Positions 9,108 through 17,594 of a DNA stretch of 64,000 bases are shown one piece after another. The stretch is from a virus. A program made the translations under genes and the position numbers. Below the pieces are notes generated by a model, which was given only the letters and a program-made list of their open reading frames with translations, made no database searches and was not told where the DNA came from. The stretch is from positions 1 through 64,000 of IMG/VR virus record IMGVR_UViG_3300022853_001508; one strand, written 5' to 3'. Every line of letters starts with the position of its first letter. Position 1 is the first letter of the stretch.

Positions 9108-9565
9108 TATTGTTCTTTATTGTATTGTTCAAAATGCTCACACACAGAACTGTAATTTTCATTGATGTCTTTTTCCCATACTCTTTCCAGAACGTAACCC
9201 AACCCCCGTGCAAGGCTGTCTTTATAGAGGTCGTTCTTTTTGTTCTTAATTTGCATATGATTTAGCTCCCCCTCGGTATAGACTTTTGGATTTCCATGGT
9301 AGTAATCTCCATCAATCTCCACTAAAACATTATAGTCTGGTAGGTAAAAATCATAAATCACATCGTTAAGAATTCTTTGAGGTTCGCAATTCACACCCAT
9401 CTTCTTCATCATCTTTTCAAATTTCTTTTCTGGGGCGGTCATCTTTTTGGTCATTGCCGCAGCTTGCCCTTCCATATATTTTTTCTTGTTTATCTCATGC
9501 TGGTCTTTATACAAGTCTTTATACATCTGCTTCTTTAACCACGCGGCTTTCTTCTGCATGCTCAT
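9107..9565 (-). CDS. Vsr-like (PD-(D/E)XK) endonuclease, probably homing
   Basis: 152 aa. A basic helical N-terminus is followed by a compact nuclease core: YDFYLPDYNVLVEIDGDYYH then a C-terminal LERVWEKDI. The E-x2-G-D-x2-H and W-E-x-D signatures are the same as in the three other Vsr-like nucleases of this window (13559-14548, 16201-17265 and the remnant at 58884-59270). This small form lacks the long N-terminal recognition region of those proteins. It is translationally coupled to the downstream gene by TAATG and has a late-type promoter about 10 nt upstream. A free-standing homing endonuclease is most likely; a repair-type Vsr enzyme is less so. Confidence 0.7.
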   Translation of the reverse strand: MSMQKKAAWLKKQMYKDLYKDQHEINKKKYMEGQAAAMTKKMTAPEKKFEKMMKKMGVNCEPQRILNDVIYDFYLPDYNVLVEIDGDYYHGNPKVYTEGELNHMQIKNKKNDLYKDSLARGLGYVLERVWEKDINENYSSVCEHFEQYNKEQ

Positions 9566-9573
9566 CGTTCTGT

Positions 9574-9590
9574 GTTTATCATAAATAGGG
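9574..9590 (-). promoter_or_regulatory. late-type promoter motif, minus member of divergent pair
   Basis: Gene-strand CCCTATTTATGATAAAC ending 8 nt before the ATG at 9565. Fifteen bases (CTATTTATGATAAAC) are repeated on the plus strand at 9609-9623. Confidence 0.7.
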
Positions 9591-9607
9591 CAAAATGGTT
9601 TCGTTTG

Positions 9608-9623
9608 CCTATTTATGATAAAC
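9608..9623 (+). promoter_or_regulatory. late-type promoter motif, plus member of divergent pair
   Basis: CCTATTTATGATAAAC about 28 nt before the ATG at 9652. It is the mirror copy of the motif at 9574-9590, so the same word faces outward to both divergent genes. Confidence 0.7.
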
Positions 9624-9651
9624 CTTTAAATTAAAAAATAGTTTGCCGTTT

Positions 9652-10878
9652 ATGGAGAGCAATATTAACATAGAACTTCTTAAATCACTCACGGAAAAAC
9701 TTAATCGACGCGACAAAGATATTCTTGATTCAGAAAAAATGTTTAGAGGTTTTTTTGAAAACTCTTCAGCTGGAATGTGTATAGCAAATGTTGAAGATGA
9801 AATGTTTATTAAAGTTAATTCTGTTTTTTGCAAGTGGTTAGGATACTCTGAAGAGGAATTGCTATCATCTCCTATATTGTCTTTTATTTCTCCGAACAGT
9901 GTTGATAAAACTAAAGCTGTTTTGACTAAGCTAAAAAAAGGTATTGAGAGTGTTATTGAAGGATTTGTGAATGAATATCTCCATAAGGATGGTCATAGCG
10001 TTTGGTTAAAATGGAATTCTTCAATTCCTGATAATAATGGGATTAATTACAGCGTTTGTGCGAACATAACAACAGAAATTCAACAAGCTATAAAAATTAG
10101 TAAACAAGATAAAATTTACAAAGTTTTAACTGAAAGTAGTCACGAAGCTATTTGCTTGCATGACACCAAAGGAAATTATATATACGTTTCTCCTTCTTAC
10201 GAAAAGCTTTTTGGATACAGTCAAAGTGACATGGTTGAAAAAAATGCTTATGATTTTGTGTTGCCTGAAGATGTTGAAAGAATAAAAAAAGAATCACACA
10301 AACCTTTGATGAAAAATAAAGATTTTCAAATTGCAAGGTTTCGACTTCGACATAAAAAAGGGTATTATGTGTGGGTAGAGTCTTGTTCGAAGCCGATACT
10401 TGAAAATGGAGAAATTACTGAAATAAGGACTAGCACTAAGGTGATTACAGAAGTTATAAAATCTGAAAAAGAAGCTTTTATAAACAGGGAAATATATGAG
10501 AAAATTCTTCATAACACTCGTGAACTTGTGAAAGTGTATAAAATAAACGATGGCCCTCCGTCTTTGGTTTACATATCTCCCTCTTGTTTAGAATATACTG
10601 GATATGCTCCTGAAGAGCATGTAAAACAAAGTTTATCAGAATTGATTCATCCAGAAGATGAAGAAAAAACAATGAAAAAAATGTTAAGTGTTTTGAATAC
10701 AAAAAAAACACTTATTGTAAAGTACAGAGGGAAGCATAAAACAAAAGGTTATAAGCTAGCAAGCAGCATAGTAAGTCCAATATTGAATGAAGAGGGAGAA
10801 GTGAGCTATATTGTTTTGTCTAGCAAGGTAATCCAAGAGTTAAATAACGATAAACATAACAGTGAAGATGTCGGATAA
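9652..10878 (+). CDS. triple PAS-domain protein without output domain
   Basis: 408 aa from ATG 9652; a TTG three codons earlier is less likely. Three PAS domains in tandem lie at about residues 25-135, 150-255 and 285-395. Each shows the typical pattern of a residue block ending in Y-x-x-E-x-[LM/H], a D-G or K-G-x-x-x-W-V strand and a closing G-x-I-x strand (for example HKKGYYVWVESCSKPILENG). Short helical linkers join them. No histidine kinase, GGDEF, HTH or other output domain follows. PAS domains bind ligands or partners, so this is a sensor or scaffold. The 3' end overlaps by 11 nt the gene for a membrane-anchored coiled-coil protein, its likely partner. It is probably expressed late from the divergent promoter. 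Confidence 0.8.
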   Translation: MESNINIELLKSLTEKLNRRDKDILDSEKMFRGFFENSSAGMCIANVEDEMFIKVNSVFCKWLGYSEEELLSSPILSFISPNSVDKTKAVLTKLKKGIESVIEGFVNEYLHKDGHSVWLKWNSSIPDNNGINYSVCANITTEIQQAIKISKQDKIYKVLTESSHEAICLHDTKGNYIYVSPSYEKLFGYSQSDMVEKNAYDFVLPEDVERIKKESHKPLMKNKDFQIARFRLRHKKGYYVWVESCSKPILENGEITEIRTSTKVITEVIKSEKEAFINREIYEKILHNTRELVKVYKINDGPPSLVYISPSCLEYTGYAPEEHVKQSLSELIHPEDEEKTMKKMLSVLNTKKTLIVKYRGKHKTKGYKLASSIVSPILNEEGEVSYIVLSSKVIQELNNDKHNSEDVG

Positions 10879-11299
10879 CCAAGAAAAAAATGGATGGAAC
10901 GAATGGTCAAAGCACATCATTCGTGAATTAGAACGTTTAAATGAAAGCTCTGAAAAACTTCGTGAAGGCATTCAAGATAGTAATTTAGAGATAACAAAAC
11001 TTAAAGGACTAGAGAAAGAAATTGTTGAGCTAAAATCAGGAGTAACGTCAATTAAAAATGAGATAGAAAAATCCTCTTACAAATTTCAAGCCCGTGTAGA
11101 TGAAAGAATAAAGACTCTGATTAAAGAAATTAACGAAAATGTAGTTGAAGTTAAAAATTCAACAGACAGCCTCATTGAAAGAATTTCTAAACTTGAAGAC
11201 TACAAAAGCTACATAGTAGGGATTGGAGTTGCTGTCGGTATAATAATAACCTTTATTATATCAGTATTAGCGCTTTTTGACTGGGGTTCTATCACTTAA
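10868..11299 (+). CDS. coiled-coil protein with C-terminal membrane anchor
   Basis: 143 aa, started at ATG 10868 (MSDNQEKNGWNEWSKHIIRE) inside the end of the PAS gene; a GTG two codons earlier is an alternative. Residues 15-110 are a continuous heptad-like coiled coil rich in Glu, Lys, Ile and Leu. About residues 116-140 form one hydrophobic helix (IVGIGVAVGIIITFIISVLA) followed by a short tail. It would be an inner-membrane tail-anchored protein with a cytoplasmic coiled coil. The gene overlap with the triple-PAS protein implies they act together (inference). No match to a holin or spanin is evident. Confidence 0.65.
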   Translation: MSDNQEKNGWNEWSKHIIRELERLNESSEKLREGIQDSNLEITKLKGLEKEIVELKSGVTSIKNEIEKSSYKFQARVDERIKTLIKEINENVVEVKNSTDSLIERISKLEDYKSYIVGIGVAVGIIITFIISVLALFDWGSIT

Positions 11300-11349
11300 T
11301 ATTTGTCGTCTTTGACTAAAACCACAGTGTGTTGAATAGCGTATGATTC

Positions 11350-12072
11350 TTAGCAACCAGGGCCGCTCTTTGCTTTGAGTGGAAATGAGAGGAATGCTAA
11401 AAAGTTTGGCTCAACGGTAATGAATAAGTTTTTCCACCAGTATCCGTATCCGAATTTCTCTTTCATTATTTCTCCCACAACTTTCCTAGCTTTTTTAGGT
11501 ACTATTACAGTCTTTACAGAAGTGCCCTCAATTATGTGTGCAGCTCTTTTTCGGCCTTTTATTCTTTCAATGTAATTCATCTTCTCCCACCATTGTATTA
11601 GCGTTTGAGATTGGGTTCTGCTAATTTCTAATTCATTGGAAATAAGCGTTACAGACATGCTCACAAATTCTCCCTTAATTTCAGTACGATTTTCTTTATT
11701 CACTTCATTGAAGCGGTTGCTAATCTCGTTCTTAAGGCTAGAGTGGACGTGATGTATCTGTCTTGCTTTGTACTCAACTAATTTTAGAAGCAGCAGCTTC
11801 TTCATTTCAGACACAGTGGTGATATTTCTACCTTGTGTATCTATCGTGCATCGATGTTTAACTATGAGCCCGTTAATTGGCTTTTCTACTTTGTTATGAG
11901 AGACCATTTGGAGGTTGCCGTGGTGAAATTTAGCAAGACCCCATTTAATCATCGTTGGAACACATCTCCTAAGGATTGAAACGGATATACCAAGCTTTTC
12001 CGAAGCAGACCTCCAGGAAAAATTATAAATTACAGGGGATTTTTTGAATCGCCCTCGAATTAGGTAATACAA
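11350..12072 (-). CDS. winged-helix DNA-binding protein (start uncertain)
   Basis: 240 aa from a TTG at 12072. Two helix-turn-helix-like regions can be seen, about residues 20-50 (SASEKLGISVSILRRCVPTM) and 125-165 (LISNELEISRTQSQTLIQWW), separated by a basic helical part. The same frame continues upstream of the TTG for about 30 protein-like codons to a stop near the end of the preceding gene, but contains no ATG, GTG or TTG there. The true start may therefore be a rare codon (ATT at about 12162) or reached by coupling. It ends the polymerase operon. A replication-initiator or regulator role is inferred from the two HTH units. Confidence 0.6.
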   Translation of the reverse strand: MYYLIRGRFKKSPVIYNFSWRSASEKLGISVSILRRCVPTMIKWGLAKFHHGNLQMVSHNKVEKPINGLIVKHRCTIDTQGRNITTVSEMKKLLLLKLVEYKARQIHHVHSSLKNEISNRFNEVNKENRTEIKGEFVSMSVTLISNELEISRTQSQTLIQWWEKMNYIERIKGRKRAAHIIEGTSVKTVIVPKKARKVVGEIMKEKFGYGYWWKNLFITVEPNFLAFLSFPLKAKSGPGC

Positions 12073-12151
12073 AGCCAGAGCGTCTAAAGCATTCCTGTAA
12101 TGGAAATGACCTATAACGCCTTCATTTGTCTTGATATAATATCTCGTTTTC

Positions 12152-12508
12152 CTAATTGTCGTAAAATTGAGAGTTGTCCTCTTGTTGTTTTATATGTGGG
12201 CACACGACGATGGTCTGTTGTAAAACATTTAACACCCTCATCATAGCTCCTAAATCGTACATCTTATATTCTCGACAAAGCTTATGAAAATCATTTTCAC
12301 AAACGTATCTAAATGTTGGTTGTCCGTCGATTTCAAGTCGAAGAGGAAAATAATCCCATCCGTCTTGCATCATGCTGTTTTTGTACAATAACGTGCCATT
12401 GGCTCGCATTCGCCGAGTTGTCCCTATTGATGCGATTATACCGCCTGATTCTTTTGATTCCTCCAAGTTATTCAAGAGGTGTTTGTCAAACCAATAATGT
12501 TTCTTCAT
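12152..12508 (-). CDS. hypothetical protein in polymerase operon, 118 aa
   Basis: Start at ATG 12508 (MKKHYWFDKHLLNNLEESKE), overlapping the end of the polymerase C-terminal gene by 23 nt; an ATG two codons earlier is possible. The protein is mixed alpha/beta and ends in a polar Gln/Asp/Asn-rich tail (HIKQQEDNSQFYDN). No domain recognised. The overlap places it in the same transcript as the polymerase pieces and the HTH gene, so a replication-associated job is plausible. Confidence 0.55.
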   Translation of the reverse strand: MKKHYWFDKHLLNNLEESKESGGIIASIGTTRRMRANGTLLYKNSMMQDGWDYFPLRLEIDGQPTFRYVCENDFHKLCREYKMYDLGAMMRVLNVLQQTIVVCPHIKQQEDNSQFYDN

Positions 12509-13577
12509 ATGCATGCATTACTGTTGTTAATTTAACTCTTCCGTTAAAGTTTAAAAATCCTTTTTCGTTTCGTTTGAATTTGCCTACGTATACAGCTTGT
12601 TTCTGTAGCTGAGGAAGAAGTTTTTCACTAATTGGAGAAAATATATTGAACTTTACAGTGTCAATACCATCGCTTCCATGTATAGAGATAAAGTCTTTTC
12701 CTTTTTTAGTTTTCTTAAATAAGATATCATTGATAATAAACCAGTAAAAACCTTCTTCAGCATAATGTGGTAGTGGAAGAATAGCTTCTTTCGACTTGTC
12801 ACTCATTTCCCCCATTCGGGTGTGAATAATTGAAACTCGATTAATTTCTTCCATATCAAAACCACATACTCCCATAAATTCATCTTGCTTTTCAATATCG
12901 GAAGTTGCTGCGTATTTTAAATGGTCTATTCTATGAGTGTACTCGATATCATCCATGTCGAACATTGCAAACTGCGAAGCGTCTTTAGGTTTTTTCTTCC
13001 TGTTTTTATCTCTTAGAAACATTAAATATTCTCTAGAAGTGCTCCAGTCATCAAACATTCCCGCTTGTAAACAAGAACGAAAAGAAGTCTTGTTGAATTT
13101 AGTGAAGGGTATATCAAAAAAAGCAGCCATAGATATTTCGCTAAATTTCTTCCCTTTTATTGCTAAATTATCTTTCAACTCTTTATAAGCAATATCTCCC
13201 ATCCCAGTCATGCTAGAGAAACCCATTGTGATTTCGTTGGGGCCAGTCATCGACCATCTCCATATTGAGAATCTAGTCGGAGGTTTTATAGTGATTCCTC
13301 TAGATATTGCAGCGGTGATTGTCTGAGTCAGCCATTGTTTTTCTTTCTCCTTTCCAGCGTTTGAAGACTTTTGCTCGTTCAATAGCGCTGTATAAAAGTA
13401 TACTGGGTAGTAATGCTTTAAGTATAAAGTTTGCATAGCGATGTATGCGTATGAAACCGAGTGACTATTTGAAACACAGATATCATTTGCATAGAAGTTG
13501 TGATGTTCATTATCGATTTCTAAATCGTAAGTATCTACCACTCCTATTTCTTCAACTTCTATAATAGATTCAAACAT
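12486..13577 (-). CDS. dnaE: DNA polymerase III alpha, C-terminal piece with split-intein C half
   Basis: 363 aa. The first 37 residues are an intein C-terminal half (VVDTYDLEIDNEHHNFYAND then ICVSN). The C-extein begins SHSVSYAYIAMQTLYLKHYY, the conserved DnaE segment after the catalytic palm (family form FNKSH..AYA..AYQTAYLKAHYP). The remaining about 325 residues correspond to the helix-hairpin-helix and OB-fold part of PolIII alpha. The protein becomes functional only when the partner ending FNK + intein N half (14582-16204) is spliced to it. The gene start overlaps the upstream endonuclease by 19 nt. The penultimate intein residue is Ser instead of the usual His. Confidence 0.85.
   Translation of the reverse strand: MFESIIEVEEIGVVDTYDLEIDNEHHNFYANDICVSNSHSVSYAYIAMQTLYLKHYYPVYFYTALLNEQKSSNAGKEKEKQWLTQTITAAISRGITIKPPTRFSIWRWSMTGPNEITMGFSSMTGMGDIAYKELKDNLAIKGKKFSEISMAAFFDIPFTKFNKTSFRSCLQAGMFDDWSTSREYLMFLRDKNRKKKPKDASQFAMFDMDDIEYTHRIDHLKYAATSDIEKQDEFMGVCGFDMEEINRVSIIHTRMGEMSDKSKEAILPLPHYAEEGFYWFIINDILFKKTKKGKDFISIHGSDGIDTVKFNIFSPISEKLLPQLQKQAVYVGKFKRNEKGFLNFNGRVKLTTVMHAYEETLLV
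13467..13577 (-). mobile_element. split intein 2 of DnaE, C half (37 aa)
   Basis: Residues 1-37 of the C-terminal polymerase piece. Block F is YDLEIDNEHHNFYAND and block G is ICVSN followed by Ser+1. It pairs with the N half at 14585-14866; an endonuclease gene lies between the halves. Confidence 0.8.
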
Positions 13578-14548
13578 TTTATTTTGTTTTTTATAATTGA
13601 CTCGTTATTAATTATATCATTCTCCCACAATTCTATAAGCTGAAAACTCCCGTCACTTTCAACTGCATGCCTTTTTTTTATATCTCTTTTCTTGTTCTTT
13701 ATTTGAACATCATGAGTACACCCGCTATGTCTTGTATTTTGATTACTATGAAAAAAATCTCCCTGTACTTCTATTAAAATGCTTCCTATTCTAAAGTCAA
13801 AAGAATAACCATAACAAGAAAACTCTTCTTCCCATGTACCTTTGAATTCTTTAGCGTGATTTGATTCAGAATAAGTATCTTTTCCAAATCGTTCACTTAG
13901 CATTCTCTTTACCTCAAGATGAGGTTTTGATTGACCATGAGAATAGACACCACTTTTGTATCTAGCTATCGTTATATCTCTAAGGCGCTGTTTAGTTTCT
14001 TCTGAATGTTTAAATCCAGTATGACCATGTATTTCTCTTTTTTTAGCACTCTCTGACATGCGCTCAAGTGTTTCATTGCTGAATTCAACGCCTTTTCTGC
14101 GCTCAGAAAGCTTTTTCATGACTTCATTATTATCTTTAGTTTTTCCTTTGTTCCAAGCTTTTATACCGTACATAGGGTTTCCTTTTCCTTTGCGTTCTTC
14201 CTTCATTCTTTCGACGTGAAGTTTATATTCTTTATTATTTTCCGCCACGTACTTAGCAGTTTCTGTTGTAGTACAATTATTCGAAAATTTACCGAAAACA
14301 ATAGAGCCTTGAAGTTTGTAACTAGGCTTATCTCCTGTAATCGGACACAAAGGAGTTGTAATGGATTCTGGAAGCAAATCTACCAAACTCTTCCCATAAA
14401 CACTTTTGTGATAATAATTTGATATCTCAGAATTGTAGTAGTTGTTGTTTTGTCTAATTAAAACTAATGACAACTTTGCCCTCCATTTTTTCATATCAAT
14501 ATCTTCGCCATTCACTATATCCTTTTTGAAATCGATTTTTACTTTCAT
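13559..14548 (-). CDS. Vsr-like homing endonuclease with NUMOD3 repeats
   Basis: 329 aa. The middle carries NUMOD3-type DNA-binding modules (MYGIKAWNKGKTK; GHTGFKHSEETKQRL). The C-terminal 110 residues are a Vsr-like nuclease with DFRIGSILIEVQGDFFH and a closing LIELWENDI, matching E-x2-G-D-x2-H and W-E-x-D. It lies exactly between the two halves of a split intein in dnaE and overlaps the start of the downstream half. This is the fractured-gene arrangement known from phage metagenomes, in which the nuclease cuts the uninterrupted allele and spreads the break. It is transcribed within the polymerase operon. Confidence 0.85.
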   Translation of the reverse strand: MKVKIDFKKDIVNGEDIDMKKWRAKLSLVLIRQNNNYYNSEISNYYHKSVYGKSLVDLLPESITTPLCPITGDKPSYKLQGSIVFGKFSNNCTTTETAKYVAENNKEYKLHVERMKEERKGKGNPMYGIKAWNKGKTKDNNEVMKKLSERRKGVEFSNETLERMSESAKKREIHGHTGFKHSEETKQRLRDITIARYKSGVYSHGQSKPHLEVKRMLSERFGKDTYSESNHAKEFKGTWEEEFSCYGYSFDFRIGSILIEVQGDFFHSNQNTRHSGCTHDVQIKNKKRDIKKRHAVESDGSFQLIELWENDIINNESIIKNKIKCLNLL

Positions 14549-14581
14549 AATATATAGTATATAGACTGAGATTTGTTAAAA

Positions 14582-16204
14582 CTAGTTTATTTTTACAGAA
14601 AGCTTTTGTTCAATAATATCTTTCAGAGGTAACATACCTTGTTCAGTCATTATTTTATGGTCCAAAGTGCATTCTAAAATTTTCCCACTACTTGTCTTAA
14701 TTCGATAAACTTTCTTTTTACCGTTGTTATGACGAGCTTTCACTGGAACCCATTCATTTTTTTTCGTGTCTGGATTATAACCTAAAATCATATCTCCTGG
14801 CCTAGTTTTTAAAAGAGATATTTTTCCCTTTTCCTTTTCTGTGACTTCACAGTTTTCAGATAAACATTTGTTAAACGAATACCCTAGATAATCAGAAAGG
14901 TATAAAAGGATTTTATCAACCTCTTCTTTCGGAACACCATTTTCCTCTGCTCCAGATACAAACTTACTCCAATACTCTTCGTAAGCTTTATAGTTCTTAC
15001 TTTCCTTTTCGTCCTGAGTGAGTTCTTCTCCTTGGTTTGTTTTTTTTATAAGCTTCGCAGCTTTATCAAGTGCACGACGCAAGTTATCACCCTCTCCTAA
15101 ATCCATTCCCGCTATCTCTTTTGCGATAAATTGAATTTGCTCCTGAAACACCAGTACACCGTTAGTTTTTTCTAATATTGGCTTTATCAAATCAGATGGA
15201 AATTCAATCTGTCCTGGGAACCTCTTGTTATCAACGTATTGACGGTGGGCTCCAATTCCCATTGGGCCTGGTCGATAAAGAGCATTACAAGCAGCCATTT
15301 CTTCAAAGTTCTCAACGTTGAGTCCTCGAATCAAAGCGTTCATGCCTGGCGATTCAAATTGGAATATACCGTGGTTCTGACCAAGCATTAACTCCTTGTA
15401 AAGGTTTTGGTCATCAAACTGCTCATCAATATTCATTATTGTATCGAACAAATCAATCTTTTCACCATCCTTAACCATCTTGATACAATCCATGATGATA
15501 TTAATTGTTGACACTTTCAAACGGTCAAGCTTCAATATCCCAAGATAACTCAAGTCTTTTCCAGAGCGGTCCCCCTCTTGATATGCTGATACAATTGATT
15601 TATTAGAGACAATCATATTTGTTGGGAGGTAGTCCCAAGAAGGCCCAGGAGTAATAACAACTCCAGCGGCGTGTTTACCAAAACCTCTCACTTGACCCTG
15701 AAGAGCCAGTGTTTGTTCTATAATTACTTTGTTGGATGAATCAGTAAGCCATCTTTGTACGAGTGGACTGCAATCATCTGACTGAGCATGGTTTTCTAAC
15801 CACCAAGCCAAGTTGTATTCGACTTTGTCGAACTTCGGCATCTCTTTAGTGATTTGAGCTACATCCGATTCAGTTCCTGTTGCTTCTGGCCCACGGTGTG
15901 CACGAACAACGTCCTTCAAACATCCTCTTTCATTCCATTTAGAAAAAGTACCAACACTCATTACTCGTTCTCTACCATATTTTTTGTAAAGGAAGTCATC
16001 AGTTTCATGGTCTGTTCCTGTTTGAAAATCAATATCTAAATCGGGAGGGCTATTGTGTATGATTATCAGTGAGTTACACTCTTTATTTAAAGCTTTACTA
16101 GAAGTAGATTTGACCATAAAATATGGGTCCCCTTCAAAAGATAAGTCATAAACTGGCCCGTCGTACTGTATCTTGCGTATTGACTTTATGCTGACTGTCT
16201 TCAT
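14582..16204 (-). CDS. dnaE: DNA polymerase III alpha, middle piece with intein halves at both ends
   Basis: 540 aa from ATG 16204, whose TGA/ATG overlap with the upstream endonuclease (ATGA) fixes the start. Residues 1-51 are an intein C half ending LIIIHN. The extein begins SPPDLDIDFQTGTDHETDDF, containing the catalytic PDxDxDF aspartates. It continues with KYGRERVMSVGTF and ALYRPGPMG, all PolIII alpha palm/finger motifs. After YLGYSFNK the last 94 residues are the N half of a second intein (starts CLSENCEVT; block B CTLDHKI). This central polypeptide must therefore be trans-spliced at both ends, giving about 395 residues of final enzyme. Confidence 0.9.
   Translation of the reverse strand: MKTVSIKSIRKIQYDGPVYDLSFEGDPYFMVKSTSSKALNKECNSLIIIHNSPPDLDIDFQTGTDHETDDFLYKKYGRERVMSVGTFSKWNERGCLKDVVRAHRGPEATGTESDVAQITKEMPKFDKVEYNLAWWLENHAQSDDCSPLVQRWLTDSSNKVIIEQTLALQGQVRGFGKHAAGVVITPGPSWDYLPTNMIVSNKSIVSAYQEGDRSGKDLSYLGILKLDRLKVSTINIIMDCIKMVKDGEKIDLFDTIMNIDEQFDDQNLYKELMLGQNHGIFQFESPGMNALIRGLNVENFEEMAACNALYRPGPMGIGAHRQYVDNKRFPGQIEFPSDLIKPILEKTNGVLVFQEQIQFIAKEIAGMDLGEGDNLRRALDKAAKLIKKTNQGEELTQDEKESKNYKAYEEYWSKFVSGAEENGVPKEEVDKILLYLSDYLGYSFNKCLSENCEVTEKEKGKISLLKTRPGDMILGYNPDTKKNEWVPVKARHNNGKKKVYRIKTSSGKILECTLDHKIMTEQGMLPLKDIIEQKLSVKIN
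14585..14866 (-). mobile_element. split intein 2 of DnaE, N half (94 aa)
   Basis: Starts at Cys after FNK, with block A CLSENCEVT and block B around ECTLDHKIMTEQG, and ends at the stop codon. Partner half at 13467-13577. Insertion is three residues C-terminal to the classical cyanobacterial DnaE split-intein point (Y/CFNKSH). Confidence 0.8.
16052..16204 (-). mobile_element. split intein 1 of DnaE, C half (51 aa)
   Basis: Residues 1-51 of the middle piece: VYDLSFEGDPYFMVKS (block F) and SLIIIHN followed by Ser+1 (block G), with an extra segment between them. Pairs with the N half at 17594-17881. Confidence 0.8.
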
Positions 16205-17265
16205 TGAATTGCTTTTTTTAAGGTAGCTTTTACTTCTTCTCTGTTTTTGTCCCAATCATGTTCCCATATGATAAAAACACGATATCCTGTTATCTTTTTA
16301 ATTTGCTTAATTCTCTGTTCGTCAATCTCCCAAAGTTGTCCTGCTGTTTTCTTTTTATGAGGATGAAAGTAATCTGCTTTAAACTTTAATGGATTACAGT
16401 GCCAATAGTCTCCATAAAATTCTACTATAATACGGTTTTTAGGATTATAAAAATCTACATGATATGCTTTTTTGTTTTCAACATCAGCAACTATAATTTG
16501 TTGATTTTCACTTTCATCATAAAAACTCGAATCAATAAGCTTTAAATCAGAAACAAGGTATTCAACGAGTTTTTGCTCTTTTTTAGAACTCCCACTTCCA
16601 AAGTTGACTTGGATTTCATGTTGCACATTATCACTGTGGAATATATTCTCAACTCCATATTTTTCCATCATTGTTTCAGTCACAGCACTATAATGACTTC
16701 CTCTGTTTAAAAACCAAGGCACCCCGTATTTGTCTTGAATGGATTTAGATATCTTATCTCTAACTTCTTGTATTTGTACTGGAGAAGTTAACCCTGTTGT
16801 TCCATAAGTTTCATTTAATCCTTTTTGATATTTTTCTCTATAACCTTTTGTTCGATAGTATATTTTTTTGTAATCACCGTGCTTCATATAAAACCCATGC
16901 TCCCAAAAAAACTTTCCCCCTCTAGAAGGATGGAGTTTGTGACGTATTTTTTTGTTATAAATTTTTGTAAAATATTCAACTTGACTCCCAGTTAAAGGGT
17001 AGTTTTTAGTATCCACCTCCAATCTCATCTGCGTCTTACCACGGTCAATGATGTAATGAAAACCAGTGATGACACCAGTTTTTTTATTATCTCTAATTAA
17101 CATAGCTCCAATAATGCAAGAAGGAGAAACAGCTAAACCACACTTATATGGCCACTCTTTGATTTCTTTTTTTGTTGGAACAGCATGAATAAGAGAAGTC
17201 TCACGAAGTCTTTGGTCGAGTTCCGCTTTTGTAATATCTTCTATGCTTAATAATAAATCTATCAT
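16201..17265 (-). CDS. Vsr-like homing endonuclease in first DnaE break
   Basis: 354 aa. The first about 230 residues are a recognition region with short motifs such as EKYGVENIFHSDNVQ and QDKYGVPWFLNRGS. These occur in homing nucleases and phage endonuclease-associated domains. The C-terminal 120 residues form the Vsr-like core: VDFYNPKNRIIVEFYGDYWH with CNPLK after it, then VFIIWEHDW. The same GDYWHCNPLK is found in the remnant at 58884-59270, so the two are close relatives. It overlaps its neighbours by ATGA on both sides, between the halves of split intein 1. Probable role: cutting intein-free dnaE alleles. Confidence 0.85.
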   Translation of the reverse strand: MIDLLLSIEDITKAELDQRLRETSLIHAVPTKKEIKEWPYKCGLAVSPSCIIGAMLIRDNKKTGVITGFHYIIDRGKTQMRLEVDTKNYPLTGSQVEYFTKIYNKKIRHKLHPSRGGKFFWEHGFYMKHGDYKKIYYRTKGYREKYQKGLNETYGTTGLTSPVQIQEVRDKISKSIQDKYGVPWFLNRGSHYSAVTETMMEKYGVENIFHSDNVQHEIQVNFGSGSSKKEQKLVEYLVSDLKLIDSSFYDESENQQIIVADVENKKAYHVDFYNPKNRIIVEFYGDYWHCNPLKFKADYFHPHKKKTAGQLWEIDEQRIKQIKKITGYRVFIIWEHDWDKNREEVKATLKKAIQ

Positions 17266-17594
17266 TTTAGAAAGTCTTTATCTATAGATAGGCTCGGATT
17301 TTTAAACTCCAGTTCATACAGCCCCCAAAGCGCTTCTGCAATCTCATTTCCTCTTTCATCAATATTGTCAAACCACCCCTTCTCATTAGAGGGTATTTTG
17401 TGGGTATCTCTCGCGTTAATTCTTCCAATATCATGAGAGCCTTTATTGGAAGACATTGACATTATAATGTGGTCTAAGAATATTCTCACCTGCTTATCCC
17501 ATTCTGTTGGTTTTTGCCAAGCTGGAATTATAAGTTTAGAACCTTCTTGACACATACCTTTAAAATTAATATCTCTACTTCCTTGTACTATCAT
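17262..17594 (-). CDS. hypothetical 110-aa protein inside DnaE break
   Basis: MIVQGSRDINFKGMCQEGSK start. Acidic C-terminal half, no recognised domain; one possible helix EIAEALWGLYELEF. The start overlaps the stop of the N-terminal polymerase piece, and its stop overlaps the endonuclease start, so it is translationally coupled. It travels with the endonuclease in the break and may be cargo or a nuclease accessory protein. That is inference from position only. Confidence 0.55.
   Translation of the reverse strand: MIVQGSRDINFKGMCQEGSKLIIPAWQKPTEWDKQVRIFLDHIIMSMSSNKGSHDIGRINARDTHKIPSNEKGWFDNIDERGNEIAEALWGLYELEFKNPSLSIDKDFLK

Noticed and set aside
9652-10878. Histidine kinase
   Set aside because: No H-box, HATPase or receiver motif follows the three PAS domains.
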